A stretch of 60,353 nt of DNA. Origin: Streptomyces cyaneus (GTDB taxonomy: Bacteria; Actinomycetota; Actinomycetes; Streptomycetales; Streptomycetaceae). Within the stretch, counting starts at the first letter, position 1; every line of letters starts with the position of its first letter. The position numbers and the translations under genes are program-made. The stretch covers positions 1 to 60,353 of the forward strand of contig NZ_RQJW01000025.1 in NCBI RefSeq assembly GCF_004028635.1, read 5' to 3'. Below the pieces are notes generated by a model. That model was not told the origin of the DNA. It searched no databases and worked only from the letters and a program-made list of their open reading frames with translations. Below, piece by piece: positions 34,463 through 43,092 of the stretch.

Positions 34463-35464
34463 TCAGAGCACGAACCCGGCCGGGAACGGATCCGACGGAT
34501 CGAGCAGGTACTGCGCGGTGCCGGTGATCCACGCGCGGCCGGTGAAGCTGGGCAGGACGGCGGGGCGCCCCGCGACCTCGGTGGTGCCCAGCAGGCGGCC
34601 GGTGAACTGTGTCCCGATGAAGGACTCGTTCACGAACTCGGTGTGCAGCGGCAGTTCACCGCGGGCGTGCAGCTGCGCCATCCGCGCACTGGTGCCCGTG
34701 CCGCAGGGCGAGCGGTCGAACCAGCCGGGGTGGATCGCCATGGCGTGCCGGGAACGGCGGGCCGTGGCGCCGGGTGCGACCAGGTGGACGTGGTGGCAGC
34801 CGCGGATGGACGGGTCCTCGGGGTGCACGGGCTCGTCCTCGGCGTTGATCGCCGCCATGAGGGAGAGCCCCGCCGTGAGGATGTCGTCCTTGTGGGAGCG
34901 GTCGAAGGGCAGCCCGAACTGGTCCAGCGGCAGGATGGCGTAGAAGTTGCCGCCGTATGCCATGTCGTATGTCACCGTGCGCCCGTCGGCGAGTGTGATC
35001 TTGCGGTCGAGGGCGACGCAGAAGGACGGCACGTTCTGCAGGGTGACCGCCTTCGCGGCGCCGTCCTCCACCGCGACCTCGGCGACGACGAGGCCCGCCG
35101 GGGTGTCGAGCCTGATCGTGGTGACCGGCTCGACGACCTCGACCATGCCGGTCTCGACAAGCACGGTCGCCACGCCGATCGTGCCGTGTCCGCACATCGG
35201 CAGATAGCCGGAGACCTCGATGTAGATCACGCCCCAGTCGCAGTCGGGGCGGGTGGGCGGCTGGAGGACGGCGCCGCTCATCGCCGAGTGGCCGCGCGGC
35301 TCGTTCATCAGGAGCTGCTTGATGTCGTCGCGGTGCTCACGGAAGTACAGGCGCCGCTCGTTCATCGTCGCGCCGGGGATCGTGCCGATGCCGCCGGTGA
35401 TGACGCGGGTGGGCATGCCCTCGGTGTGCGAGTCGACGGCGTGCAGGACGAGTTTGCTGCGCAC
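34463..35464 (-). CDS. Proline racemase family, probable 4-hydroxyproline 2-epimerase
   Basis: This 333-residue enzyme interconverts trans-4-hydroxy-L-proline and cis-4-hydroxy-D-proline with two cysteine acid/base residues. Both are present: Cys91 in MCGHGT and Cys254 in SPCGTGTSAR. The second cysteine excludes the dehydratase branch, which has Thr there. The start GTG 35464 is preceded on the minus strand by GGAGG at correct spacing; longer upstream frames overlap the deaminase gene. Neighbouring D-hydroxyproline dehydrogenase subunits and the deaminase identify hydroxyproline rather than proline as substrate. Confidence 0.9.
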   Translation of the reverse strand: MRSKLVLHAVDSHTEGMPTRVITGGIGTIPGATMNERRLYFREHRDDIKQLLMNEPRGHSAMSGAVLQPPTRPDCDWGVIYIEVSGYLPMCGHGTIGVATVLVETGMVEVVEPVTTIRLDTPAGLVVAEVAVEDGAAKAVTLQNVPSFCVALDRKITLADGRTVTYDMAYGGNFYAILPLDQFGLPFDRSHKDDILTAGLSLMAAINAEDEPVHPEDPSIRGCHHVHLVAPGATARRSRHAMAIHPGWFDRSPCGTGTSARMAQLHARGELPLHTEFVNESFIGTQFTGRLLGTTEVAGRPAVLPSFTGRAWITGTAQYLLDPSDPFPAGFVL

Positions 35465-35510
35465 GGTCCAGCCTCCTTTGCGATCAGCTTTGCGATCAGC
35501 GCGAATGCGG

Positions 35511-36413
35511 TTACGCGAGCCCTGCGGCGACGGCCTGCTCGGTGGCGGCGCGGATCGTGGCCTCCTGCTCCGGCAGCAGCGGCACCCGCGGTGGACGACA
35601 GCGTCCCCCGTGGCGGCCGACGATGTCCATGGACAGCTTGATCGCCTGCACGAACTCGACCTTGGAGTCCCAGCGCAGCAGCGGGTGCAACTGCTCGTAG
35701 AGCTTCTTGGCGGTGCCCAGGTCGCCGCCGACGGCCGCGTGGTACAGCTCGACGGTGGACCGCGGCAGCGCGTTCGGGTAACCGGCGACCCAGCCCTTCG
35801 CGCCGGCGATCGCGAGCTCCAGCAGTACGTCGTCGGCACCGATCAACAGGTCGAGTTCCGGGGCGAGTTCGGCTAGCTGGTAGGCGCGGCGGACATCGCC
35901 GGAGAACTCCTTGACCGCGTGGATGTACCCCTCGCCGTGCAGCTTCGCGAGCAGTTCGGGGACGAGGTCGACCTTGGTGTCGATGGGGTTGTTGTACGCC
36001 ACGATCGGGATGCCCGCCTCGGCGACCTCCGCATAGTGCAACAGCACCGAGCGTTCGTCGGCACGGTAGGCGTTGGGCGGCAGCAGCATCACGGACTCAC
36101 AGCCGGCGTCGCGCGCCTGCTCGGCCCAGCGGCGGGACTCGGCCGAGCCGTAGGCGGCCACTCCGGGCATCACCCGCGAGCCGCCGATCGCGGCCACGGC
36201 GGTCTCCACGACCTTCGCCCGCTCCTCGGGGGTGAGTACCTGGTACTCACCGAGGGAGCCGTTCGGCACGACACCGTCACAGCCGTTGTCGACGAGCCAG
36301 GCGCAGTGCTCGGCGTACTTGTCGTGGTCGACGCGGAGATCGTCGTCGAGGGGGAGCGCGGTGGCGACGAGGACGCCGCGCCAGGGGCGGTGGTCGGTCG
36401 TTCGGTCGGTCAT
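35511..36413 (-). CDS. Dihydrodipicolinate synthase family, probable pyrroline-4-hydroxy-2-carboxylate deaminase
   Basis: This 300-residue class I aldolase-type barrel would deaminate and dehydrate delta1-pyrroline-4-hydroxy-2-carboxylate to alpha-ketoglutarate semialdehyde. The Schiff-base lysine is Lys168 in AVKEFSGD, the proton-shuttle tyrosine Tyr140 in VAYNNP, and the carboxylate-binding loop GSLGEY at 52-57. The DapA-specific arginine context is absent. Its ATG overlaps the stop of the flavoprotein gene by 4 bases. Biosynthetic DapA is unlikely because of the operon context. Confidence 0.87.
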   Translation of the reverse strand: MTDRTTDHRPWRGVLVATALPLDDDLRVDHDKYAEHCAWLVDNGCDGVVPNGSLGEYQVLTPEERAKVVETAVAAIGGSRVMPGVAAYGSAESRRWAEQARDAGCESVMLLPPNAYRADERSVLLHYAEVAEAGIPIVAYNNPIDTKVDLVPELLAKLHGEGYIHAVKEFSGDVRRAYQLAELAPELDLLIGADDVLLELAIAGAKGWVAGYPNALPRSTVELYHAAVGGDLGTAKKLYEQLHPLLRWDSKVEFVQAIKLSMDIVGRHGGRCRPPRVPLLPEQEATIRAATEQAVAAGLA

Positions 36414-37801
36414 GAGGTTCCTTTCTCCGTGGCCATGTCGTGCTGCCGAGCGAGCACACCGAGCGGTACAGGTCGCGCGAACGGCCGCCGGGACGGGGTG
36501 AGTTCACATCCGGCGAGCCCGGCGACCGCAGGCCCGCACACACGTCCCTGGCACCAGCCCATTCCGGCCCGGGTCAGCAGCTTCACGGTGCGGACGTCGC
36601 CCGCCCCGAGCTCGTCCACGGCCTCGCGGACGGCCCCGGCGGTGACCTCCTCGCAACGGCAGACGAGGGTGTCGTCGGTGACCTGGTCGCTCCAGTGCGC
36701 GGGCGGCGGATACGCCGCGTCGAGGGCGGCGGCGGACTTCCGAAGTCTCGTACGGGCCTTGGCAGCCGACGCCCACTGTGCCGGATCGGGTTCGCTGCCC
36801 CTGAGGCGTGCGGCGATCGAGCGTCCGGCGATGTGCCCTTCGGCCAGGGCGAGGGCCGCGCCACCGATGCCGGTGGACTCGCCCGCCGCCCAGACGCCGG
36901 GCACATCCGTGCGCTGCTCGTCGTCGACGGCCACCGTCAGCCCGTCCAGGCGGCAGCCGAGGGTCTCGGCGAGGTCGGTGTGCGGGAGCATCCCGTGTCC
37001 GACGGCGAGGGTGTCGCACGGAAGGTACCGCTCGGTGCCGGGGCGGACGCGGCCGCGAGTGTCGAGCGCGGCGACGGTGACGCCGGTGAGCCGGTCGTCG
37101 CCGTGGGCGCGGACGACCGTGTGCCGGGAGAGGAGGCGGACGCGGTGCCGCAGGAGGCGGGCCGCGTATCCCGCGCCCTCGGGAAGCTTGCCGACCAGGG
37201 CCCGACCGTGCCGTACAAGGTCCTTGGGGCCTGCCGCCTCGACGAGTGCCGCGACCTCGACGCCGGCTGCCGCGAGCCCGGTCGCCACGGGCAGCAGCAA
37301 CGGCCCGGTCCCGGCGACGACCGCCGTGCGCCCCGGCACCACGAGCCCGCCCTTCAGCATCGCCTGCGCACCACCGGCGGTGACGACACCGGGAAGGGTC
37401 CAGCCGGGGAAAGGGAGCACCCGCTCGTAGCCGCCGGTGGCGAGGAGTACGGCGTCGGCACGCACGGCAACCGACTCGCGCTGCTCGGGGCCGAGCAGGG
37501 CGTGCACGGTAAAACCGTCGGAGTCCCGTTCCACGGACCAGACATGATGCTCCGTCAGGAATTGAACGGCGAACCGGGCACCGCTCCCGGCCAGGCCGTC
37601 CCTCAGCCGTTCCCAGGTTCGCCACTGGTGGTGCAGGGCCTGCGGGCGGCGTGAGCGCAGGCCGGAAGCGGGCTGACGGTAGAACTGCCCGCCCGCTTCC
37701 GTCGCCGAGTCGACGATCGCGACCCGCACGCCCCGTGCGGCGGCCGCCAGCGCCGCGGCGAGTCCCGCCGGACCCGCGCCGATCACCGCGAGGTCAGTCA
37801 T
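36410..37801 (-). CDS. FAD/NAD(P)-binding subunit of D-hydroxyproline dehydrogenase
   Basis: This 463-residue flavoprotein is the alpha-type subunit of heteromeric D-hydroxyproline/opine/octopine-like dehydrogenases. GAGPAGLAAALAAA at the N terminus binds FAD, and GTGPLLLPVATGL is a second dinucleotide fold. The C-terminal BFD-like region has four cysteines (LVCRCEE and WCQGRVCGP) that bind a [2Fe-2S] cluster. ATG 37801 overlaps the [2Fe-2S] subunit gene by 8 bases. It would accept electrons from the substrate-oxidising subunit at 38093. Opine substrates are possible, but the epimerase and deaminase favour hydroxyproline. Confidence 0.87.
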   Translation of the reverse strand: MTDLAVIGAGPAGLAAALAAAARGVRVAIVDSATEAGGQFYRQPASGLRSRRPQALHHQWRTWERLRDGLAGSGARFAVQFLTEHHVWSVERDSDGFTVHALLGPEQRESVAVRADAVLLATGGYERVLPFPGWTLPGVVTAGGAQAMLKGGLVVPGRTAVVAGTGPLLLPVATGLAAAGVEVAALVEAAGPKDLVRHGRALVGKLPEGAGYAARLLRHRVRLLSRHTVVRAHGDDRLTGVTVAALDTRGRVRPGTERYLPCDTLAVGHGMLPHTDLAETLGCRLDGLTVAVDDEQRTDVPGVWAAGESTGIGGAALALAEGHIAGRSIAARLRGSEPDPAQWASAAKARTRLRKSAAALDAAYPPPAHWSDQVTDDTLVCRCEEVTAGAVREAVDELGAGDVRTVKLLTRAGMGWCQGRVCGPAVAGLAGCELTPSRRPFARPVPLGVLARQHDMATEKGTS

Positions 37802-38096
37802 CGTGGCCCGTCCCCTCCTGTGTGCGGATGGCGTCGCCCGGGTGCAATGGCACCAGGCAAGCCCGCTGGTTCGGACGGTCGTTGACGGTGACCAGGCAGT
37901 CGAAGCAGACGCCGATGCCGCAGAAGACGCCGCGTGGCCGGCCCTCGCCCCGGGTGGTGCGCCAGGAGGTGACCCCGGCCGCCCAGAGCGCGGCGGCCAC
38001 CGTCTGGCCGGGCAGTGCCTCGATCTCGCGGCCGTCCAGGGTGACCGGGAAGGCTGGGCCCGGGTGGGCGTCGGCAAGCTTCAGAGGGGTTCTCAT
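37794..38096 (-). CDS. [2Fe-2S] subunit of D-hydroxyproline dehydrogenase
   Basis: This 100-residue ferredoxin-like protein has cluster ligands Cys59, Cys64, Cys67 and Cys80 (FCGIGVCFDC plus RAC). It resembles the gamma subunits of heteromeric amino-acid dehydrogenases and sarcosine-oxidase-like enzymes. It overlaps genes on both sides (8 bases downstream, 4 upstream), consistent with fixed stoichiometry. Confidence 0.88.
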   Translation of the reverse strand: MRTPLKLADAHPGPAFPVTLDGREIEALPGQTVAAALWAAGVTSWRTTRGEGRPRGVFCGIGVCFDCLVTVNDRPNQRACLVPLHPGDAIRTQEGTGHDD

Positions 38097-39244
38097 ACGG
38101 CCTCCTCGGCGAAGCGGTCGGGGCGGAACGGTGTCGGGTCCAGGTCCGGGGTCTTCGCGGTCAGCGCCCGGGCGATCAAGTGGCCGGTTCCGGTGGCGAG
38201 TCCGATGCCGGCGCCCTCGTGACCGCAGGCGTGGTACAGGCCGGGTACGCGGGGGTCGGGGCCGATGGCGGGCAGGTGGTCGGGCAGGTACGGGCGGAAG
38301 CCCAGGTAGGCACGCATCGCGTGCACGTCCGCCAGGAACGGGAACAGCCGTGTCGCGCCCGCCGCGAGCGCCCGTACGACGGGCAGGGAGAAGGTCCGGT
38401 CGAAGCCGACGCGTTCGCGGCTCGCGCCGATCAGGATCGGGCCCGCCGCCGTGCCCTCGACGACCGGCGAGGTCTGCAGCGCCGCCGAGTCGCTGGCCAC
38501 GTCGGCCACATAGTCGGCGGCGTACACCTTGTGGCGGACCAGGCGCGGCAGCGGCTCGGTGACGAGGACGAAGCCGCGCCGCGGGAGGACGGGGAGACGG
38601 ACGCCCGCGAGTGCGGCGAGCTCTCCGCCCCAGGTGCCGGCCGCGTTGACGATGGCCGGGGTGTGGATGTCGCCCTTGTCCGTGCGGACGCCGCGCACCG
38701 CGCCGTCCGGCGTGCGCAGGACGTCGGTCACCGTCCGGCCGGTGAACAGGCGGGTGCCCGAGGCGCGGGCGAGGTGGGCGGCGGCCAGGGCGGGCATGAC
38801 CTGGCAGTCCTGGGGGTAGTGGACGCCGCCCGGCAGGCCCGGCGCCAGGTGGGCTTCGAGGTCGTACAGGGCGTCATCCGCGACCGGCTCCGCGACGACC
38901 CCCGCGGCGCGCTGCTCTTCGGCGAACCGCTCCAGCGCCGCGAGCCCATCCGGGGACGAGGCCACGACGACACCGCCCTTCGCCTCGTACTCGACGGCCG
39001 CCCCGAACTCCCGGGCCAGTTCGCCCCACAGGCGGCCGGAGAGCAGCGCGAGGTCGAGCTCGGGGCCCGGCTCCTTGTCGGAGACGAGGATGTTGCCCTC
39101 GCCGGCGCCGGTCGTGCCGCCGGCCACCGGGCCACGGTCTACGAGGATGACGTCGAGGCCCGCCCGGGCCGTGTACAGGGCGCAGGCCGCGCCCACCATC
39201 CCGGCTCCGACGACCACGACGTCGCAGGTCAGTCGCTCGGTCAC
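38093..39244 (-). CDS. D-amino-acid-oxidase-like FAD subunit of D-hydroxyproline dehydrogenase
   Basis: This 383-residue DAO-fold flavoenzyme has an FAD motif VVVGAGMVGAACALYTARAG followed by the acidic VILVDRG, and the C-terminal YHACGHEGAGIGLATGTGH segment. As the beta-type subunit it would oxidise cis-4-hydroxy-D-proline to the pyrroline. It is the first gene of the minus-strand operon. Upstream, at 39254-39260, is ATGTCAC, repeated near the GntR gene, a possible regulator site. Confidence 0.88.
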   Translation of the reverse strand: MTERLTCDVVVVGAGMVGAACALYTARAGLDVILVDRGPVAGGTTGAGEGNILVSDKEPGPELDLALLSGRLWGELAREFGAAVEYEAKGGVVVASSPDGLAALERFAEEQRAAGVVAEPVADDALYDLEAHLAPGLPGGVHYPQDCQVMPALAAAHLARASGTRLFTGRTVTDVLRTPDGAVRGVRTDKGDIHTPAIVNAAGTWGGELAALAGVRLPVLPRRGFVLVTEPLPRLVRHKVYAADYVADVASDSAALQTSPVVEGTAAGPILIGASRERVGFDRTFSLPVVRALAAGATRLFPFLADVHAMRAYLGFRPYLPDHLPAIGPDPRVPGLYHACGHEGAGIGLATGTGHLIARALTAKTPDLDPTPFRPDRFAEEAV

Positions 39245-39324
39245 GGCAGTACTATGTCACACACCACAGTCGGAGGGAACAGTCCCACGCCACCTCCTCC
39301 TCACAGGAACCGGCGTCCACCCTG

Positions 39325-39365
39325 ACGGGGCGCCGTCGGCGACCTGAACGCCGACGGTGCCCCGT
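39325..39365 (-). terminator. Long hairpin terminator after the MmyB-like gene
   Basis: Bases 39325-39341 and 39349-39365 form a 17-bp stem (GGGGCGCCGTCGGCG against CGCCGACGGTGCCCC, one G-T pair) with a 7-base loop, starting at the base next to the MmyB-like stop codon at 39366. It insulates the hydroxyproline operon promoter from upstream transcription. Confidence 0.75.
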
Positions 39366-40028
39366 TCAGTCCTCGGGGGTGGGCACCACGCGTAGATGGG
39401 CCGCGGTACGGCGGGCCCCGCGCACCCTGGATCGGTCGCGGCGCACCTCGCGCAACACCAGCGTCAGCCGGGTGTAGCCCAACTCCTGAAGGGTCCTGGG
39501 CGTCTCGTCGACGACCCGGCATTCGGTCGCGCCCCAGCGCGGGTCGGGATGCAGCAACGGGCGTACGGCGCCGTCATGGGCGACGGCCCGCTCGCCGACC
39601 GCGCGGATCCAGTGCGGCAGGCCCTGCCGGTAGGCGGCCTCCATGATCGGGTCCTGGGCGATCTCCCGGCGGATGGCCTGCAGGCCGTGGTCGTGGCCGT
39701 GTCGCTCCACGGCGGCCGCGAAGTGGGCCAGCATCGGCAGGCACCAGTTGGACTCGTGCTCGCCGAGTACCGTGCTCGCATCCGGGTGGAAGAGCACGAA
39801 CCTGAGGAAGTTCTCGTCGGGCATGGCGGTGGGATGCGGGCCCACACCGCGGAAAAGTGACGCGAAAGCGGTGTTCGCCAGAACGACGTCCCAGCGGTGG
39901 TCGAGGATGACGGACGGGAAGGGCACGGCCTCCAGGAGGGTGGCGTAGTCCTGTAGATACGCCTGGGCCTCGGGACTCTCGGGGGCGGGCCGCGGTACGG
40001 ACCGCTGCCCACCTGCCTGATATGCCAT
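39366..40028 (-). CDS. Stand-alone MmyB-type ligand-binding domain protein
   Basis: This 220-residue protein matches the C-terminal sensory domain (PAS-like, fatty-acid-binding type) of MmyB/XRE regulators: LLEAVPFPSVILDHRWDVVLANTAF, FLRFVLFHPDA, and LRLTLV-like strands near the end. No helix-turn-helix is present at the N terminus, where only 25 polar residues precede the domain. It may sense a lipid or heme-like ligand and act through a protein partner, or it may be a decayed regulator. It is divergent from an XRE/ImmA pair, with which it shares a promoter region. Confidence 0.7.
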   Translation of the reverse strand: MAYQAGGQRSVPRPAPESPEAQAYLQDYATLLEAVPFPSVILDHRWDVVLANTAFASLFRGVGPHPTAMPDENFLRFVLFHPDASTVLGEHESNWCLPMLAHFAAAVERHGHDHGLQAIRREIAQDPIMEAAYRQGLPHWIRAVGERAVAHDGAVRPLLHPDPRWGATECRVVDETPRTLQELGYTRLTLVLREVRRDRSRVRGARRTAAHLRVVPTPED

Positions 40029-40111
40029 CGGGAGGTCACCCCTCTTGCCTATGCGGCCTTCACGCGGCGCCTTGATCCTGCTGCCCCGGTCAGAGGCGTG
40101 TCAACTATCGT

Positions 40112-40156
40112 GGCATTCCATGCCTGTTGACGGCTGAAATTGGCCACAGTTGTGGC
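40112..40156. promoter_or_regulatory. Two small palindromes in the divergent MmyB-like/XRE promoter region
   Basis: GGCAT-TCC-ATGCC lies at 40112-40124 and GCCACA-GT-TGTGGC at 40143-40156, between the start codons at 40028 and 40252. Either could be the binding site of the XRE regulator encoded at 40252. No other gene is visible in the 223-base gap. Confidence 0.45.
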
Positions 40157-40251
40157 GAGACCTGGATGTGAGTTCGAACCAACCGGTAATGTCCGTCGAG
40201 TTCACGGCAACCGTTTGTGAGAAGCCTGTGAGAGACGTAGGAGTTCTGTCG

Positions 40252-40902
40252 GTGACGGATGCCTTCGAGGGTTCGGGCGCCACGCCGACGGCCGCACTGC
40301 CGGCCGTCGTCGCTCGTGTCACCGCGCTCGCCGACCGGCTCGGCGTGCCGCACGCGGAGGTCTTCGCCACCGGCCGCCTGTCCGTCGCCTCCGGCGTCCC
40401 GGAGCCCGTGGTCAAGGCCCTGCTGAGCGGCCGCCCGGCGGGCGAGCCGGACGTACAGGCCCGGTTCCTGCAGCGGCTCGACCTCCTGCGCCGCACCCGG
40501 CTCAAGCCTAACGGCCGCAAGTACACCCAGCAGGAGATCGCCGACGGCGCGGGCATGTCACGCCAGCAGGCGGGCGCTCTCATCAACGGCGACCGGCGCC
40601 CCACCATGGAACACTGCGACGCCATCCAGCGCTTCTTCCGTGTGCACGCCGGATTCCTCACGGCCGAGGACCCCGAGGCACTCGCGGGCGCCCTCCAGCG
40701 CACCGAGCAGGATCTGCTGCAAAAGCTCGCGGAGCGCGAGGCGGCCCAGGCCGCCGAGGATCCGCTGGAGAGACTCCTGCAGGACCACGGCGTGCGCGGC
40801 ATCGCCTGGCGGGCCGCCCAACTGCCCACCGACCAGCACCGCGACAAGGTCGCGGAGTGGCTGGACATGCTCTTGGAAAGCGTCAAGCGGCCCGAGTCGT
40901 GA
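40252..40902 (+). CDS. XRE-type helix-turn-helix regulator paired with an ImmA/IrrE protein
   Basis: This 216-residue DNA-binding protein has its helix-turn-helix around YTQQEIADGAGMSRQQAGALINGDRRPT, preceded by an N-terminal region of about 70 residues and followed by a Glu/Ala-rich helix (ALQRTEQDLLQKLAEREAAQAAEDP). GTG 40252 is chosen because TAGGAG lies 8 bases upstream; an ATG at 40150 and a GTG at 40228 are alternatives. It is followed after 34 bases by a metallopeptidase-like gene. In such pairs the peptidase cleaves or antagonises the regulator to switch on target genes. Confidence 0.78.
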   Translation: MTDAFEGSGATPTAALPAVVARVTALADRLGVPHAEVFATGRLSVASGVPEPVVKALLSGRPAGEPDVQARFLQRLDLLRRTRLKPNGRKYTQQEIADGAGMSRQQAGALINGDRRPTMEHCDAIQRFFRVHAGFLTAEDPEALAGALQRTEQDLLQKLAEREAAQAAEDPLERLLQDHGVRGIAWRAAQLPTDQHRDKVAEWLDMLLESVKRPES

Positions 40903-40936
40903 TCCGGAGGGGAAAACGGGGAAGAACGGGAGAACT

Positions 40937-41479
40937 GTGGGCATCGGTAGGGAAATGCGCCGCCTGTGCGGCGAGTTGGTCGCGGAGCTGACGCTTCCCG
41001 TGCCCGCGGCGCCCGAGAAGCTGTACGGCGCCCTGTGCGACGCGATGAGCAGACGCCGCGGCCGACCCGTCCACTTCCGTACGGCCGCCTTCCCGCCCGG
41101 CACGGCCAGCGGGCTGTGGCTCGACATGACCGACCAGGATCTCGTCGTGATCGAGGAGCGCACCGCCCCCGACCACCAGTTGGTGATCCTCGGCCACGAG
41201 CTGTGGCACATGAAGGCCGGCCACTGCAGCCACAGCATCGAGGGCGCCACCGTGGCGGCCCGTCTCCTCGACGACGAGGCCGACCTGCGATCGACGGTCC
41301 TGAAGGTCGCCGCCCGCAGCCACTTCGACCAGGCGGAGGAGATGGAGGCCGAGACCTTCGGTCTGCTGCTGGCCAGCAAGTGCCGTGCGTGGCTGGCGGT
41401 TTCGTCGGTGCGGGGGCAGCGGGACCATCTGGCGGGGCGGATCGAGGCGTCGCTGGGGTACCTCGGGCCACAGGGCTGA
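40937..41479 (+). CDS. ImmA/IrrE-family metallopeptidase-like protein
   Basis: This 180-residue protein has a zinc-peptidase motif GHELWHMKAGH (His87, Glu88, His91) and downstream acidic residues (AEEMEAETFGLLLASK) that could supply the third ligand. It resembles proteins that inactivate XRE-family repressors after phage induction or stress. GGGAG lies upstream of GTG 40937; ATG 40955 is a possible alternative. With the XRE gene directly before it, this is a two-gene switch or a toxin-antitoxin-like pair. No phage genes are adjacent. Confidence 0.75.
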   Translation: MGIGREMRRLCGELVAELTLPVPAAPEKLYGALCDAMSRRRGRPVHFRTAAFPPGTASGLWLDMTDQDLVVIEERTAPDHQLVILGHELWHMKAGHCSHSIEGATVAARLLDDEADLRSTVLKVAARSHFDQAEEMEAETFGLLLASKCRAWLAVSSVRGQRDHLAGRIEASLGYLGPQG

Positions 41480-41536
41480 TCGAGGGCACGTCGGGCCGAG
41501 TACAGCCCCGGGTAGCACCTCTGGTAGCCCCTCGGG

Positions 41537-42580
41537 TCACGTCGCGCTGCGTTCGCTCGCCTCCCGCAGATCCCGTTCCACCGCGCGTGCACGGGCCGTG
41601 TCCGGCTGCCCCGCCGCCGTGCCGGGCCGCCCCGCCCGCAGCAGCTCGCGCCAGCTCTCGCGGCTCCAGTCGGCGGGCTCCGTGTCGCTGGTGAACTCCT
41701 CGACCAGGGCGACGAAGCGCGCCGGGTCGGTGTGGAACGGGAAGTGGCCCGCCCCTTCGAAGATCTCCAGCCGACTGCCGGGCATCGCCTCGTGCGCGCC
41801 GTAGGCGTGCCGCACCGGCACGACACTGTCCCGGTCGCCCCACAGCAGCATGGTCGGCATGCCCTCGGTGAGATAGCAGCGGTCCAGCATGGTGACCACC
41901 TGCCCGCGCCAGTCGACAACCGCCCGCAGGGTACGGATGAAGGCGTTGCGCGAGGTCTCGTCGGGCAGGGCGTCGACAAGGGTGAGCAGTTCCGGCGCGT
42001 CCTGGCCGAGGTCGGTGTCCAGGAGCCTCATCAGGCGCACCGCCAGCCCGACTTGGAGCCGCATGCCCGGCAGCCGCAGCGTCGACAGCATCAGATGGGC
42101 GCCCGGCAGCGACACCAGCCGCAGCACCGGGTTGACCTCGCGGCCCACCCCGCCCGCGCTGACCAGGATCAGCCGCTCGGTGCGCTCGGGGAACTGGTAG
42201 GCGAACTGCATCGCCACTCCCCCGCCCAGCGAGTGCCCGACCAGCGTCGCCGACTCGATGCCGAGCGTGGTGAGCAGATCGCGCACGCCGTTCGCGTACG
42301 CGGCCACCGAGTAGTCGGCGCGCGGCTTGTCCGAGGCGCCGTGGCCGAGCAGGTCGGGGGCGATCACGGTGTGCGTGCGGGCGAGGTCGGGGATCAGCTC
42401 GGCCCAGGTGTCGGAGGAGTCGCCTATGCCGTGGATCAGTACCAGCGCCGGACCGTCGCCGGCCATCCGGAAGGCGCGCCGGTAGCCGTGCACGACGCGG
42501 TGATGCAACTCGAGTTCTCCGTCACCCACCGGACGCAGCCGTACCGCGCGCGCCGGGTGCCGTGGCGGGACGTCGACCAT
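41537..42580 (-). CDS. Alpha/beta hydrolase
   Basis: This 347-residue hydrolase has an oxyanion-hole segment LIHGIGDSSDTW at 48-59, the nucleophile elbow GHSLGG with Ser117, an acid in LLWGDRDSVVP and the histidine in FEGAGHFPFH. The last 60 residues are charged and disordered. It resembles esterases and meta-cleavage-type C-C hydrolases; nothing in the immediate surroundings fixes a substrate. It stands alone on the minus strand. Confidence 0.88.
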   Translation of the reverse strand: MVDVPPRHPARAVRLRPVGDGELELHHRVVHGYRRAFRMAGDGPALVLIHGIGDSSDTWAELIPDLARTHTVIAPDLLGHGASDKPRADYSVAAYANGVRDLLTTLGIESATLVGHSLGGGVAMQFAYQFPERTERLILVSAGGVGREVNPVLRLVSLPGAHLMLSTLRLPGMRLQVGLAVRLMRLLDTDLGQDAPELLTLVDALPDETSRNAFIRTLRAVVDWRGQVVTMLDRCYLTEGMPTMLLWGDRDSVVPVRHAYGAHEAMPGSRLEIFEGAGHFPFHTDPARFVALVEEFTSDTEPADWSRESWRELLRAGRPGTAAGQPDTARARAVERDLREASERSAT

Positions 42581-42812
42581 GTACTCGCCTCCGTTCCTGT
42601 ACGCGTTCCCAGGCCGCGAGAGCGCGGCCGAAAGCCCTTCCTTCCAGCGTAGGACGGCTTTCCCACAAGGGATTTCGGGGAGGTTTCGCCTCCGCTAAGC
42701 GGGCGAACCGACGCGTGGACGAACCCGATTGTCAGTGGTGGACGGCAAGCTGGTGATGCGCCCTCATATGCCGGGCGCGACGCGACGACGCCGACTTGGG
42801 GAGAGCCGACCG

Positions 42813-43043
42813 ATGCCCACCGCCGTACTGACCGACCGCGAGCGCACCGCCGTCCAGGCCTATCTGCGGCTGTTGCACACCGTACGAGCCGCGTTCGACG
42901 GTCCCCCCGGCTCCCGCCGACCACCCGTTGTGCCGCCCTCCGTCCTCGCCGAGGCGGAACAGGCGCTGGCGGACGCGGGACTGAGCGGCAACGAGCAGGA
43001 GTTCTTCCGGCTGCTGCAGAACTGGTGTCCCGCGGAGCCCTAG
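42813..43043 (+). CDS. Small conserved hypothetical protein, 76 residues
   Basis: This cytoplasmic protein has no signal or membrane segment; it has two likely helices (TDRERTAVQAYLRLLHTVRAAF and LAEAEQALADAGLSGNEQEFFRLLQNW) around a Pro-rich loop. GGGGAGAG lies upstream of ATG 42813, which is preferred over upstream starts that lack one. It is isolated between two convergent or divergent genes. No function can be proposed. Confidence 0.65.
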   Translation: MPTAVLTDRERTAVQAYLRLLHTVRAAFDGPPGSRRPPVVPPSVLAEAEQALADAGLSGNEQEFFRLLQNWCPAEP

Positions 43044-43063
43044 CGGAGCGATGGCGGACCGCT

Positions 43064-43084
43064 GGGCACCTCTGCGGGGTGCCC
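43064..43084. terminator. Hairpin between convergent small gene and phosphopantetheinyl transferase
   Basis: GGGCACC (43064-43070) and GGTGCCC (43078-43084) form a 7-bp stem with a 7-base loop, between stop codons at 43043 (plus) and 43093 (minus). Confidence 0.6.
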
Positions 43085-43092
43085 TGGGGGCT

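Noticed and set aside
40937..41479. Prophage immunity module
   Set aside because: ImmA/IrrE and XRE proteins occur in phages, but no integrase, structural or lysis genes lie nearby.
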